A program made the position numbers and the translations under genes. Positions 1 to 7,690 of a stretch of DNA of 40,017 nucleotides are shown piece by piece. Origin of the DNA: Bacteroidetes bacterium GWA2_40_15 (GTDB lineage Bacteria; Bacteroidota; Bacteroidia; Bacteroidales; VadinHA17). Below the pieces are notes generated by a model. The model saw only the letters and a program-made list of their open reading frames with translations. It was not told the origin of the DNA and made no database searches. The number at the start of each line of letters is the position of its first letter. Within the stretch, counting starts at the first letter, position 1. Location of the stretch: contig MENI01000010.1 of assembly GCA_001768195.1 (NCBI GenBank), positions 1 to 40,017 on the forward strand. The letters run 5' to 3'.

Positions 1-443
1 TGCCAGAAATCGACTATATTATTCAAGTGTTCTTCGAATCGCCGCTCTTTCCCTCCACCCTGTTATTTAAAAAGACCCTGTCATTCCGAATGCAGCCATA
101 CCTGAGCTTGCGAAGGTTTGGCGTAATGAGGAATCTCCTTGAATTTCCTGCATTATTGTCATAATGCCAGGAGTGCAAAAAATAGTTTGAATAAACCCTC
201 GGGATGACAATCACTGTCGGGGAAATAGAAGGAAGAAGCGGTGATTCGTAATACTGTACTTAAAAAATGAATTAGTGCCGAATCGCCGCTTCTTCCTTCC
301 TCTCCACAGTTACAAAAATGTCATTCCGAGCGAAGCGAGGAATCCCATCCGTGTTACTCGTCTTTCCATCATGAAACCCTTTCAGCCGGGGTTAAGGAAT
401 CCCAAAATTGGTTTACAAATTCCAATAAAGGAAAACTGACTGA
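1..443. repeat. Repeat-rich intergenic region, no gene supported
   Basis: No convincing coding frame is visible here. The stretch is built from extragenic repeats. A TGTCATTCCG-type element occurs at 79-90 and again, in its full form, at 319-346, with an opposite-facing arm at 198-211 (CTCGGGATGACAAT). A GAATCGCCGCT motif occurs at 37-46 and 281-290. The full element at 319-346 is an imperfect palindrome around GAGCGAAGCGAG. Elements of this wording are familiar as dispersed extragenic repeats in Bacteroidetes genomes. The region lies downstream of the minus-strand collagen-like gene and may contribute hairpins to its 3' end. Confidence 0.6.
228..299. repeat. Long inverted repeat (21-bp arms)
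   Basis: Arms at 228-248 and 279-299 are reverse complements over 21 bases with one mismatch; the core reads GAAGAAGCGGTGATTCG against CGAATCGCCGCTTCTTC. The loop is about 30 bases of AT-rich sequence. A partial third copy of the arm sits at 35-46. It could be a palindromic extragenic repeat or a MITE-like remnant. There is no clear U-tract, so I do not call it a terminator. Confidence 0.65.
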
Positions 444-2006
444 TCAATAAACCCGAAAACCGGAAAATGAACCGGTACCTGTCTGTGTTGCAACACCAGT
501 ATATATTACAATGCTCACTGTGTTTGTAGCACTTAATCTCATAGTAACTGAATGAACCGGAATTGTAGAGCCTGCTCCGATATCAATTGCCAGTCTATCA
601 TAAAGCACTGAATTTACATATATAGCTAACTCTCTGCTACCACCACTACCATCTGCAAAATATGTCGCATTGAAGGTATAGATACCATCCTGAGGTACAG
701 TAAATATTCCAGATGCAGTGTTTAAATAACCTCCTAAATTATAATCAACAGCATCATATGTCATTGTAGGATAAGACATTGATGAGGATGGATCTGAAGT
801 ATTATTCTTTGCCCTGAATGCAACAGTATTTCCTAATGTTACTGTATTCCCTCCCAAAATCTGTAACGTTTTGGAATTTGAGGCCTCTGAATATGTCAAA
901 GTCTGACTATCAGTATTGTCCTTATATGCTGAGAGGTTTACATTATTAGCTCCCGAAATCGATAAGACATCTGAAGCCAGAGCCAGGGTTTGTATCTCAT
1001 TTGTCGGACTGGCGTCAGCATCATTCTTGAGAGATGTAAGGTCAGCCGAGGCACTGTTTGTTAAGGACAGGACATTTGTTGAGCTGTTAAACGAAAGCGC
1101 CTGTATCTCATTTGTCGGGCTTGCATCAGCATCATCTTCAAGCTCTGACAGATTTATTGTATTTGCATTACCATCTATACTCAGAACTCTGGTTGCCCCA
1201 TTCCACAATAATCCCTGTTTATCAGTATTATCAAGATACTTCGTAAGGTCCCATTCCACGGCAGCAGGATTGTTGGTTATCTTAAGTTTATCTGCATTGA
1301 TCAGCAGATCCTGTATCTCATTCGCCGGATCACCGTCACGTTCAATATTAGATATCTTCACCTGGTTGCCGCCTGATATGGCAAGATAATCTGATCCTTC
1401 AACATTTATAACAGAGAGAATCTGATCATCTGTTGCAGGATCGCCCGGAAGTCCCTGAGCTCCGGTATCTCCTTTTGGTCCGGCAGCACCGGCAGTACCC
1501 GTATCACCTTTCGGACCCTGTGTACCCGGTAATCCCTGCGGTCCGGGATCGCCACGGGGACCTTCAGGACCGGGTTCAAGCGATTTCTGTGCGTATAAAG
1601 CATATGGTACAGAGAGGAACTGCATAGTTCCCATATCGACGAAGCTGTTTTCAAATTTAACCTCAACTTTCAGATAATGGAATGCTGAAGACCAGTTTAT
1701 CTGCGACAGTTCACCATTTAAACCACCGGTAGGTGTGCCATGTCCTATTATCAGTGAGAATACACCATATTTTGATGTAATGACTCCTGAATGCAGTTCC
1801 TGATAAACAACAGGTCCGAGAGGATTTTCAGATACGATCGAAAATTTCACATCAATCTTTTTGCTGGCAAGCTCCTTCCCGAAATTATCCCTTGCGACAG
1901 CCTGGTAATGTATTCCCAGTGGTACACCCGGCTGGCCGTTGCTACTTATAATGACCATAGCAAAAGCCAGAACAGCAAGCAGAATTTTCAGATTCTCAGT
2001 CTTCAT
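444..2006 (-). CDS. Collagen-like protein with tail-fibre-like repeats and C-terminal C1q-like domain
   Basis: This is a 520-residue exported protein, probably a surface or extracellular structural protein. Residues 1-25 form a signal peptide ending near SSNGQ. Residues 28-140 match the N-terminal beta-sandwich common in Bacteroidetes collagen-like proteins (IHYQAVARD start, SVPYALYAQ end). Residues 146-190 are 15 uninterrupted Gly-X-Y triplets. Residues 190-395 hold beta-rich repeats with a recurring (D)[11 protein letters not shown] unit, resembling phage tail-fibre stalks. From about residue 395 to the end is a C1q/TNF-like jelly roll ([25 protein letters not shown], ending FSGFRVY). No T9SS sorting tail is present. 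It starts 11 bp after the T9SS protein upstream and is probably co-transcribed. Substrate or partner is unknown; trimerisation is inferred from the collagen and C1q parts. Confidence 0.85.
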   Translation of the reverse strand: MKTENLKILLAVLAFAMVIISSNGQPGVPLGIHYQAVARDNFGKELASKKIDVKFSIVSENPLGPVVYQELHSGVITSKYGVFSLIIGHGTPTGGLNGELSQINWSSAFHYLKVEVKFENSFVDMGTMQFLSVPYALYAQKSLEPGPEGPRGDPGPQGLPGTQGPKGDTGTAGAAGPKGDTGAQGLPGDPATDDQILSVINVEGSDYLAISGGNQVKISNIERDGDPANEIQDLLINADKLKITNNPAAVEWDLTKYLDNTDKQGLLWNGATRVLSIDGNANTINLSELEDDADASPTNEIQALSFNSSTNVLSLTNSASADLTSLKNDADASPTNEIQTLALASDVLSISGANNVNLSAYKDNTDSQTLTYSEASNSKTLQILGGNTVTLGNTVAFRAKNNTSDPSSSMSYPTMTYDAVDYNLGGYLNTASGIFTVPQDGIYTFNATYFADGSGGSRELAIYVNSVLYDRLAIDIGAGSTIPVHSVTMRLSATNTVSIVIYTGVATQTGTGSFSGFRVY

Positions 2007-2017
2007 GGCTTCACGTG

Positions 2018-2518
2018 TTATAACTTTTCAACTTTGAATGTCCTGTTTATAACTCCATCTTCACTTGTGACCTTTATAAAGAATAGTCCCTTGATATATC
2101 TCTCAACCGAATACTGCTGATTATACCAGTACTGATCCTTAAATACAATATTTTCCACTCTCAGCATCGTGCCGGAGATATTAAAAAACTCAATCCTGAA
2201 TTCCCTGGTCTCAGTCCCGAAAAGTTCAATGGTGACATAATCTGTAACAGGATTAGGATAGACTTTTACTCCATTGCCCGGGGGCGGGTTCTCCTTTGAG
2301 AATTTAATCCCTGGTTGCTGAAAGCCCTGTGTGAAAACAAAATTGGAACAGTTAAGAATCTCTACTGCAGTCTCTCCGATAGTCTGTGAATAATTAATGG
2401 AACCGTTTGATGATACCCCGGCCACAGGGACAAGTACCTGATGAGTCAGCTCCTGGGAAAAAACATTCCCCACGGACCCAAGCAAGAAAATAATCAAAAC
2501 ATTTATCCCCTTATTCAT
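2018..2518 (-). CDS. T9SS type A sorting domain-containing protein
   Basis: The protein has 166 residues from the chosen start MNKGINVLIIFLLGS, which gives a proper signal peptide ending near FSQ; an in-frame start 12 codons upstream would put charged residues before it. The C-terminal about 80 residues are a type A sorting domain of the type IX secretion system, with the typical VKVYPNPVTDYVTIEL opening and a closing GLFFIKVTSEDG...FKVEKL strand pair. Such tails are cleaved on export and the passenger is released or anchored to the surface. The passenger is only about 70 residues and I recognise no domain; QTIGETAVEI is a phrase common in small Bacteroidetes surface proteins. It precedes the collagen-like gene in an apparent operon. 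Confidence 0.85.
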   Translation of the reverse strand: MNKGINVLIIFLLGSVGNVFSQELTHQVLVPVAGVSSNGSINYSQTIGETAVEILNCSNFVFTQGFQQPGIKFSKENPPPGNGVKVYPNPVTDYVTIELFGTETREFRIEFFNISGTMLRVENIVFKDQYWYNQQYSVERYIKGLFFIKVTSEDGVINRTFKVEKL

Positions 2519-2541
2519 CGCACAGATCAGGTCTTGAAGAT

Positions 2542-2549
2542 CAAAAATA
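2542..2549 (-). promoter_or_regulatory. Candidate -7 element for the T9SS/collagen-like operon
   Basis: On the minus strand this reads TATTTTTG, matching the Bacteroidetes TAnnTTTG element. It lies about 24 bases before the chosen start codon at 2518. An ATTG at 2568-2571 sits 18 bases further upstream as a weak -33 match. The region is AT-rich, so chance matches are possible. Confidence 0.35.
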
Positions 2550-2708
2550 TACAAATATTTGACAAAACAATAAAATTTGTTGATAAACGTGTTAATAACT
2601 TACACGAAAATATTTATCCCACAGATCCTAAATTCAGGTAAATTACAAAATAATTAATGCTCATGTAATTGTATATCTTTATATATAAGCATATTATAAA
2701 GCCATAAC

Positions 2709-3308
2709 ATGCTGAAGTCACATTATTACAGTAATCTTACAGAAGCAGGCTGCGATGAAGCCGGAAGAGGTTGTCTTGCAGGGCCTGTGACGGCTGCAGC
2801 TGTAATACTCCCAAGGAATTTCAGGCATACTATTCTAAATGATTCAAAACAATTAAGTCCAAAAACAAGAGCGATACTCAGGGAAGAGATTATAAATTCT
2901 GCAATAGCCTGGAACGTAGCATTTGTTGATAACAATGAGATAGATGAAATGAATATTCTCAGGGCTTCAATAAAGGCAATGCACCTGGCGCTCGATGGAC
3001 TTAAAAATATCCCTCAGTTCATACTGGTTGATGGCAACAGTTTCTATACTTACAAAAACATTGGCCATAAAACAATTATAAAGGGTGATTCGCTTTACTT
3101 TTCAATTGCCGCAGCTTCAGTTCTTGCAAAGACCTTTCGTGATGAATACATGGAAAAGATCAACTCTGAGTATCCGCATTACGGATGGGACAGGAACAAG
3201 GGATACGCAACAGCCTTTCACCGAGCAGCGATCCTCAAACATGGCATTACTCACTATCACCGTAAATCATTTACACTTACCGACACCCAGATGAATTTCG
3301 ACTTTTGA
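2709..3308 (+). CDS. rnhB: Ribonuclease HII
   Basis: RNase HII cuts the RNA strand of RNA-DNA hybrids and starts removal of single ribonucleotides misincorporated in DNA. The 199-residue length is normal for the family. The opening EAGCDEAGRGCLAGPV carries the first two metal ligands (D16, E17); D108 lies in LVDGN and D127 in IIKGDS, completing the DEDD site. The ASVLAKTFRDEYM stretch and the GYATAFHRAAILKHG segment are also typical. It is transcribed divergently from the T9SS operon across about 190 bp of AT-rich DNA, so promoters for both should lie there. The S46 peptidase gene follows after 63 bp with its own candidate promoter, so this is probably a single-gene unit. Confidence 0.96.
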   Translation: MLKSHYYSNLTEAGCDEAGRGCLAGPVTAAAVILPRNFRHTILNDSKQLSPKTRAILREEIINSAIAWNVAFVDNNEIDEMNILRASIKAMHLALDGLKNIPQFILVDGNSFYTYKNIGHKTIIKGDSLYFSIAAASVLAKTFRDEYMEKINSEYPHYGWDRNKGYATAFHRAAILKHGITHYHRKSFTLTDTQMNFDF

Positions 3309-3330
3309 TTTTATTTTTTAAATTAAAAAC

Positions 3331-3338
3331 TAACTTTG
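3331..3338 (+). promoter_or_regulatory. Candidate -7 element for the S46 peptidase gene
   Basis: TAACTTTG matches TAnnTTTG and lies 33 bases before the ATG at 3372. A TTTG at 3304-3307 is 23 bases upstream, slightly further than the usual about 19-20. Confidence 0.4.
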
Positions 3339-3371
3339 CTGCCTGTTTAAATCCATTAATCAAATTCTGTT

Positions 3372-5522
3372 ATGAAAAAGTTTATTGTCGTTTCAGTTAT
3401 CTTAATACTGAGTTTAGGAACCATTGTTAAAGCTGATGAAGGTATGTGGCTCCTGCCGCTTATCGAGAAGATGAATGTTGGCAAAATGACGGAACTTGGA
3501 CTTAAGCTCTCTGCAGAGGATATCTATAGTCTGAATAAAGCAAGTGTCAAGGATGCAATCGTAATATTCGGAGGCGGATGCACCGGAGAAATAGTATCCT
3601 CACAGGGACTGATACTTACGAACCACCATTGCGGGTATGGATCAATCCAGTCGCACAGTACTGTTGAGCACGATTATCTACGTGATGGATTCTGGGCCAT
3701 GTCAAAAAGCGAGGAATTACCAAATCCAAACCTTGCAGTTACATTCCTTGTAAAAATAGAAGATGTGACAGACCAGGTACTTGCCGATGTTAAGCCTGGA
3801 ATGAGTGAAACAGAAAGAACAGCAGCAATAAATTCTGTCAGAACCAGAATCGAACAGAAAGCTGCGGAAGGGAACAACTACAGAGCACTGGTAAGCAGCT
3901 TTTATGGCGGCAACTATTTCTATCTCCTTGTTTATGAAAGATATAATGATGTAAGGCTTGTCGGGGCTCCTCCATCATCGATAGGAAAATTCGGATCGGA
4001 TACCGACAACTGGGAATGGCCCCGCCATACAGGTGACTTCAGCGTATTCCGTGTTTATTCCGGACCCGACGGCAAACCTGCATCCTATTCAACAAATAAT
4101 GTACCGCTCAAACCAAAATACCATCTCCCTGTATCCATAAAAGAGATCAATGAGGGTGATTTTGCAATGATCCTGGGATATCCCGGAAGAACAAGCAGGT
4201 ATTTCACCTCATACGAAGTGAATGAACAGCTTCAGATCGTTCATCCTGTAAGGATTAAGGTTCGCGGAATTAAACAGGACATCTGGATGACTGATATGAA
4301 GGCGGATCAGAAAGTGAACATTCAATATTCAGCCAAATATTTCGGATCATCCAACTACTGGAAATATTCTATCGGACAGAAAGGAGGTCTCGAGAGACTT
4401 AATGTAAAAGCAAAAAAGGAGCTGATAGAGGATCAGTTCAATAAATGGGTTGCAGGTGGAAATGACCGGAAGGAGAAATACGGTGAGGCTCTTAACCTTA
4501 TCCGATCGGCTGTTGAAGGGCGTGCAGAGTATTTCAAAGCCCTCTCATATGCGAATGAATGTCTGCAGGGTTGCGAACTATTCTCAATGAACCAGGGAGT
4601 TGCCGGGTTGATAACTGCACTTCAGACAGGCGATAAGCAAAAAACTGATGAAGCGATAGCCCTGATTAAAAATAACGCAGCCCGGTTTTACAAAGACTAT
4701 AATGCTGCAACCGATGCCAGATCAATGAAAGCCATGCTTAAGCTTTACAGGGAGGATGTTCCAGTCAGGTTCCATCCTGATTTCTACAGCAATGTGATTG
4801 ACAAAAAGTTCAAAGGCAACATTGATAAATTTGTTGATGACCTCTTTGCAAAGTCAGTATTTGTAAACGAGGAAAAGCTGAATCTTTTCCTGAGCAAGCC
4901 TGCTCTTAAAACAATTGAAAAAGATCCCGTATATCTGACTGCCACTTCATATTACAGGACTGCAGCTGAAGTGTCAAAGAGCACTTATGAATATGAAAGC
5001 GATATCATGAAGGGCAGACGAATATGGATCACAGCTCTTGTGGAGATGGCTCCCGAGAAGATAAAGTACCCCGATGCCAATTCAACAATGAGGATGACCT
5101 ATGGAAGCATAAAGGAATACAACCCAAGGGATGGAGTCACCTATAAATATTATACATCTCTTGAGGGAGTCAGGGAAAAATACAAACCAGGTGATTATGA
5201 ATTTGATCTTCCCGGACGACTTCTTGATCTCTATGAGAAAAAAGAATACGGAAGGTACGGATCATCAAAAGGATATATGCCGGTATGTTTTCTGACCACT
5301 AATGACATCACAGGCGGTAACTCCGGAAGCCCCGTAATGAATGGAAACGGAGAACTTATCGGACTGGCTTTTGACGGCAACTGGGAATCGATGAGCGGCG
5401 ACATAGCATATGAACCCGAATTACAGAGAACAATTGTTGTTGATATCCGATACGTACTATGGGTTATGGACATCTATGCAGGCGCCGGGCATCTGGTTGA
5501 TGAGATGACGGTGAGACAGTAA
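3372..5522 (+). CDS. S46 family serine peptidase, DPP7-type dipeptidyl-peptidase
   Basis: S46 enzymes are periplasmic chymotrypsin-fold exopeptidases that remove dipeptides from the N terminus of oligopeptides, feeding amino-acid fermentation. The 716 residues start with a signal peptide (1-21) and are close to the usual 710-720. The triad is visible: H86 in LTNHHCGYG, D222 in WPRHTGDFS and S651 in TGGNSGSPV. Family phrases GGGCTGEIVSSQGLILTNHHC and DNWEWPRHTGDF are intact. Eighteen residues after the serine is G669 in LAFDGNWE; from memory, glycine here marks DPP7 (broad, hydrophobic P1) and arginine marks DPP11 (acidic P1). So I predict DPP7-type specificity. The neighbouring marC-like gene follows after 8 bp. 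Confidence 0.95.
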   Translation: MKKFIVVSVILILSLGTIVKADEGMWLLPLIEKMNVGKMTELGLKLSAEDIYSLNKASVKDAIVIFGGGCTGEIVSSQGLILTNHHCGYGSIQSHSTVEHDYLRDGFWAMSKSEELPNPNLAVTFLVKIEDVTDQVLADVKPGMSETERTAAINSVRTRIEQKAAEGNNYRALVSSFYGGNYFYLLVYERYNDVRLVGAPPSSIGKFGSDTDNWEWPRHTGDFSVFRVYSGPDGKPASYSTNNVPLKPKYHLPVSIKEINEGDFAMILGYPGRTSRYFTSYEVNEQLQIVHPVRIKVRGIKQDIWMTDMKADQKVNIQYSAKYFGSSNYWKYSIGQKGGLERLNVKAKKELIEDQFNKWVAGGNDRKEKYGEALNLIRSAVEGRAEYFKALSYANECLQGCELFSMNQGVAGLITALQTGDKQKTDEAIALIKNNAARFYKDYNAATDARSMKAMLKLYREDVPVRFHPDFYSNVIDKKFKGNIDKFVDDLFAKSVFVNEEKLNLFLSKPALKTIEKDPVYLTATSYYRTAAEVSKSTYEYESDIMKGRRIWITALVEMAPEKIKYPDANSTMRMTYGSIKEYNPRDGVTYKYYTSLEGVREKYKPGDYEFDLPGRLLDLYEKKEYGRYGSSKGYMPVCFLTTNDITGGNSGSPVMNGNGELIGLAFDGNWESMSGDIAYEPELQRTIVVDIRYVLWVMDIYAGAGHLVDEMTVRQ

Positions 5523-5530
5523 AATTTAAC

Positions 5531-6118
5531 ATGATGCATTTGAATCTGATAGAAATACTCGCGGCTTTTATGGTTCTTTTCGCCATAATTGATATTCCCG
5601 GTTCGATCCCCATAATAATTGATCTGAAATCAAGATCAGGGGGAATCAAATCAGCTAAAGTAACTATTGCTTCTTTTCTTATTTTGCTGGCATTCCTGCT
5701 TATCGGAAGTCCGTTGCTTGGAATCTTCGGTATTGATGTCTCATCATTTGCCATTGCAGGTTCATTCATAATCTTTCTGATTGCAATGGAGATGATTCTT
5801 GGAATTGAACTTTTTCAGCATGATCCTCAGGGTTCAGGATCAATCTTTCCTATAGCTTTCCCCCTTATAGCCGGAGCAGGATCCATTACAACAATTCTCT
5901 CGCTGAAGGCTGAATATCAGACAATAAATATATTTCTTGCTCTGGTTCTGAACATGCTGGTGATTTATCTTGTACTCAGGTTAACTGCTTTTTTTGAAAG
6001 GATTCTCGGGGCCAGCGGACTTCAGATACTCAAGAAGGTTTTTGGGGTTATTCTGCTTTCAATTGCGATAAAGCTTTTCCTGACAAATACAGGGATTGTT
6101 CTCCCCCATGCCAGGTGA
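5531..6118 (+). CDS. MarC family integral membrane protein
   Basis: The 195 residues form six hydrophobic segments, as in the MarC (UPF0056/NAAT) family. Family features are the early AIIDIPGSIPII segment, the AGSFIIFLIAMEMILG segment and the FPIAFPLIAGAGSITTI motif that resembles the re-entrant region of the family. Some relatives transport neutral amino acids; the role of most members, including E. coli MarC, is not established, so no substrate is proposed. The gene starts 8 bp after the S46 peptidase and its last 11 bases overlap the chosen start of rnhA, so the three are probably on one transcript. Confidence 0.88.
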   Translation: MMHLNLIEILAAFMVLFAIIDIPGSIPIIIDLKSRSGGIKSAKVTIASFLILLAFLLIGSPLLGIFGIDVSSFAIAGSFIIFLIAMEMILGIELFQHDPQGSGSIFPIAFPLIAGAGSITTILSLKAEYQTINIFLALVLNMLVIYLVLRLTAFFERILGASGLQILKKVFGVILLSIAIKLFLTNTGIVLPHAR

Positions 6119-6587
6119 GATTACAATATACACCGATGGTGCCGCCAGCGGTAATCCGGGCCCCGGAGGTTACGGGGTTGTATTGATATCCGGTAAACAC
6201 CGTCTTGAAAAATCAGAAGGATTCAGACTTACCACGAACAACAGGATGGAGCTTCTTGCAGTTATCACCGCACTCGAAGCATTGAAAATTCAGGGAAGTA
6301 GAGCTGTTGTCTACACCGATTCAAAATATGTAGCTGATGCAGTTGAAAAAGGGTGGGTCTTTCAATGGGAGTCGAAAGCTTTCAGAAAGAAGAAGAATCC
6401 CGACCTGTGGATAAGGTTCCTCAAAGTATACCGAAGGCACAATGTAAGGTTTGTATGGATTAAGGGCCATTCGAACAACACTGAAAATGAAGTATGCGAC
6501 AGGCTGGCTGTAAAAGCCTATTCAAATGCCAGTCTTCTGGAAGATACCGGATATAAATCTGAATCCGAAGAAAATAAACTATTGTAA
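6108..6587 (+). CDS. rnhA: Ribonuclease HI
   Basis: RNase HI cleaves RNA in RNA-DNA hybrids such as R-loops and replication primers. From the chosen start MPGEITIYTDG the protein has 159 residues, like E. coli RNase HI (155). The catalytic set is intact: D10 (YTDGAASGNPGPGGYG), E48 (NNRMELLAV), D71 (VYTDSKYV), H121 (KGHSNN) and D131 (EVCDRLA). The basic handle region (WESKAFRKKKNPDLW) is also present. The in-frame ATG at 6096 would add four residues not seen in relatives. The start lies inside the last codons of the marC-like gene, which suggests translational coupling. Confidence 0.95.
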   Translation: MPGEITIYTDGAASGNPGPGGYGVVLISGKHRLEKSEGFRLTTNNRMELLAVITALEALKIQGSRAVVYTDSKYVADAVEKGWVFQWESKAFRKKKNPDLWIRFLKVYRRHNVRFVWIKGHSNNTENEVCDRLAVKAYSNASLLEDTGYKSESEENKLL

Positions 6588-6636
6588 ATCCGGAATAATT
6601 ACATTTCTTTTGTATATTGAGGTATTATATGTAAAT

Positions 6637-7065
6637 ATGTCTAAGATGGATAACCTATTTATCAGTCCTACGCAGATTACTCCGGAGATCCGTTTATCTG
6701 TTGAAGAGAACATTTTCCGTGTCAGCGGAACATCCAGGCCTGAGGATGTCAGAGCTCTTTACTATCCGGTTATTGAATGGATAAAAAAGCTTTCAGAAAA
6801 TATTCTTAACAATACAATTACTGTTTATAACTCTGAAAATCCCCTGAGATTTCAGGTTGATCTGCTATATTTCAATTCATCATCAGCAAAATTCCTCTTC
6901 GATATTTTTACGGAACTTAATCAGATATCACCATCCGGCGTCCCGGTAAAAGTTGAATGGTATTATGAAAAAGATGATCCTGACATGCTGGAAGCAGGTA
7001 ATGATATGTCAACACTGGCAGAAATGGAATTTACATATATTCCAAAAGAAACGGACCAGATATGA
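6637..7065 (+). CDS. SiaC family (DUF1987) regulatory phosphoprotein
   Basis: The 142-residue product matches the DUF1987/SiaC family, small phosphoproteins that act as partner-switch regulators. In Pseudomonas, SiaC is dephosphorylated by SiaA, phosphorylated by SiaB and activates the diguanylate cyclase SiaD. Visible family features are SPTQITPEIRL near the N terminus, an ...YYPVIEWIKKL helix, the FNSSSAKFLFDI strand-helix and VKVEWYYEKDDPDM near the C terminus. The phosphorylated threonine of SiaC appears to align with S81 in YFNSSSAK, still phosphorylatable. No siaA, siaB or siaD is nearby. I chose ATG 6637; an ATG three codons later is equally possible. The longer frame back to 6526 runs into rnhA and has no family similarity. 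It overlaps the next gene by 4 bp. Confidence 0.85.
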   Translation: MSKMDNLFISPTQITPEIRLSVEENIFRVSGTSRPEDVRALYYPVIEWIKKLSENILNNTITVYNSENPLRFQVDLLYFNSSSAKFLFDIFTELNQISPSGVPVKVEWYYEKDDPDMLEAGNDMSTLAEMEFTYIPKETDQI

Positions 7066-7556
7066 GGGGTCAGCAGGAGCTTTATGACATTTTAAACTCA
7101 TTGTCTGTTAAGTTTGAATATCATGAACATCCACCTGTTGCTACTATTGAAGACGCCATTACTCACTGGAAAGATTACAATGCAGGCAGGTGCAAGAACA
7201 TCTTCCTCCGTAACCATAAAGGTGACAGACACTACCTTGTGATCCTCGAACACCTTGCGCAGCTGAAAATCAAAGATCTTGAACAAAGGTTGAAACAGGG
7301 AAAACTCACTTTTGCTTCCGATCAGCGGCTATTTAAATACCTTGGTGTTGAACCCGGGTCAGTTTCGCCTTTCGGACTCATAAACGACAGGGAAAATCAT
7401 GTACATCTCTTCATAGATATTAAACTCCGGGGGTTCGACCGGCTGGCCTTTCACCCTAATATAAATACGGCCACCCTGGTAATATCAAAAACTGATTTCA
7501 TCTCCTTCCTTGAAAATACCGGGAACACTTACGAATTTATTTCTCTTTATGATTAG
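7062..7556 (+). CDS. ProXp-ala-type prolyl-tRNA editing deacylase (YbaK/PrdX fold)
   Basis: This stand-alone editing domain probably hydrolyses alanine mischarged on tRNA-Pro, complementing a prolyl-tRNA synthetase without the inserted editing domain. The 164 residues match the PrdX/ProXp-ala branch: FEYHEHPPVATIEDA at the start, GRCKNIFLRNHKG with the conserved KN, LTFASDQRLFKYLGVEPGSVSPFGLIND in the middle and HPNINTATLVIS near the end. The ATGA overlap with the SiaC-type gene implies translational coupling. Substrate assignment rests on family knowledge only; YbaK-type Cys-tRNA editing is less likely because of the PGSVSPFGLIND signature. Confidence 0.88.
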   Translation: MRGQQELYDILNSLSVKFEYHEHPPVATIEDAITHWKDYNAGRCKNIFLRNHKGDRHYLVILEHLAQLKIKDLEQRLKQGKLTFASDQRLFKYLGVEPGSVSPFGLINDRENHVHLFIDIKLRGFDRLAFHPNINTATLVISKTDFISFLENTGNTYEFISLYD

Positions 7557-7690
7557 GGATTTGACAATATTCTGCTTATCTGATTATTAAGTGTTCCTTT
7601 TTGTTAAAATTCAATAAAATAGTATGAGGATTGCATCAAATCCAAATTCAATACGTCTTTGCTATTAAAAGAGACAATCCAAAAACATCG

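Noticed and set aside
23-214. 63-codon minus-strand frame at the window start
   Set aside because: It lies entirely in extragenic repeat sequence and shows no protein-like features.
916-1389. 157-codon open frame on the plus strand opposite the collagen-like gene
   Set aside because: It mirrors the repeats of the minus-strand gene, has no signal or family features, and is a composition artefact.
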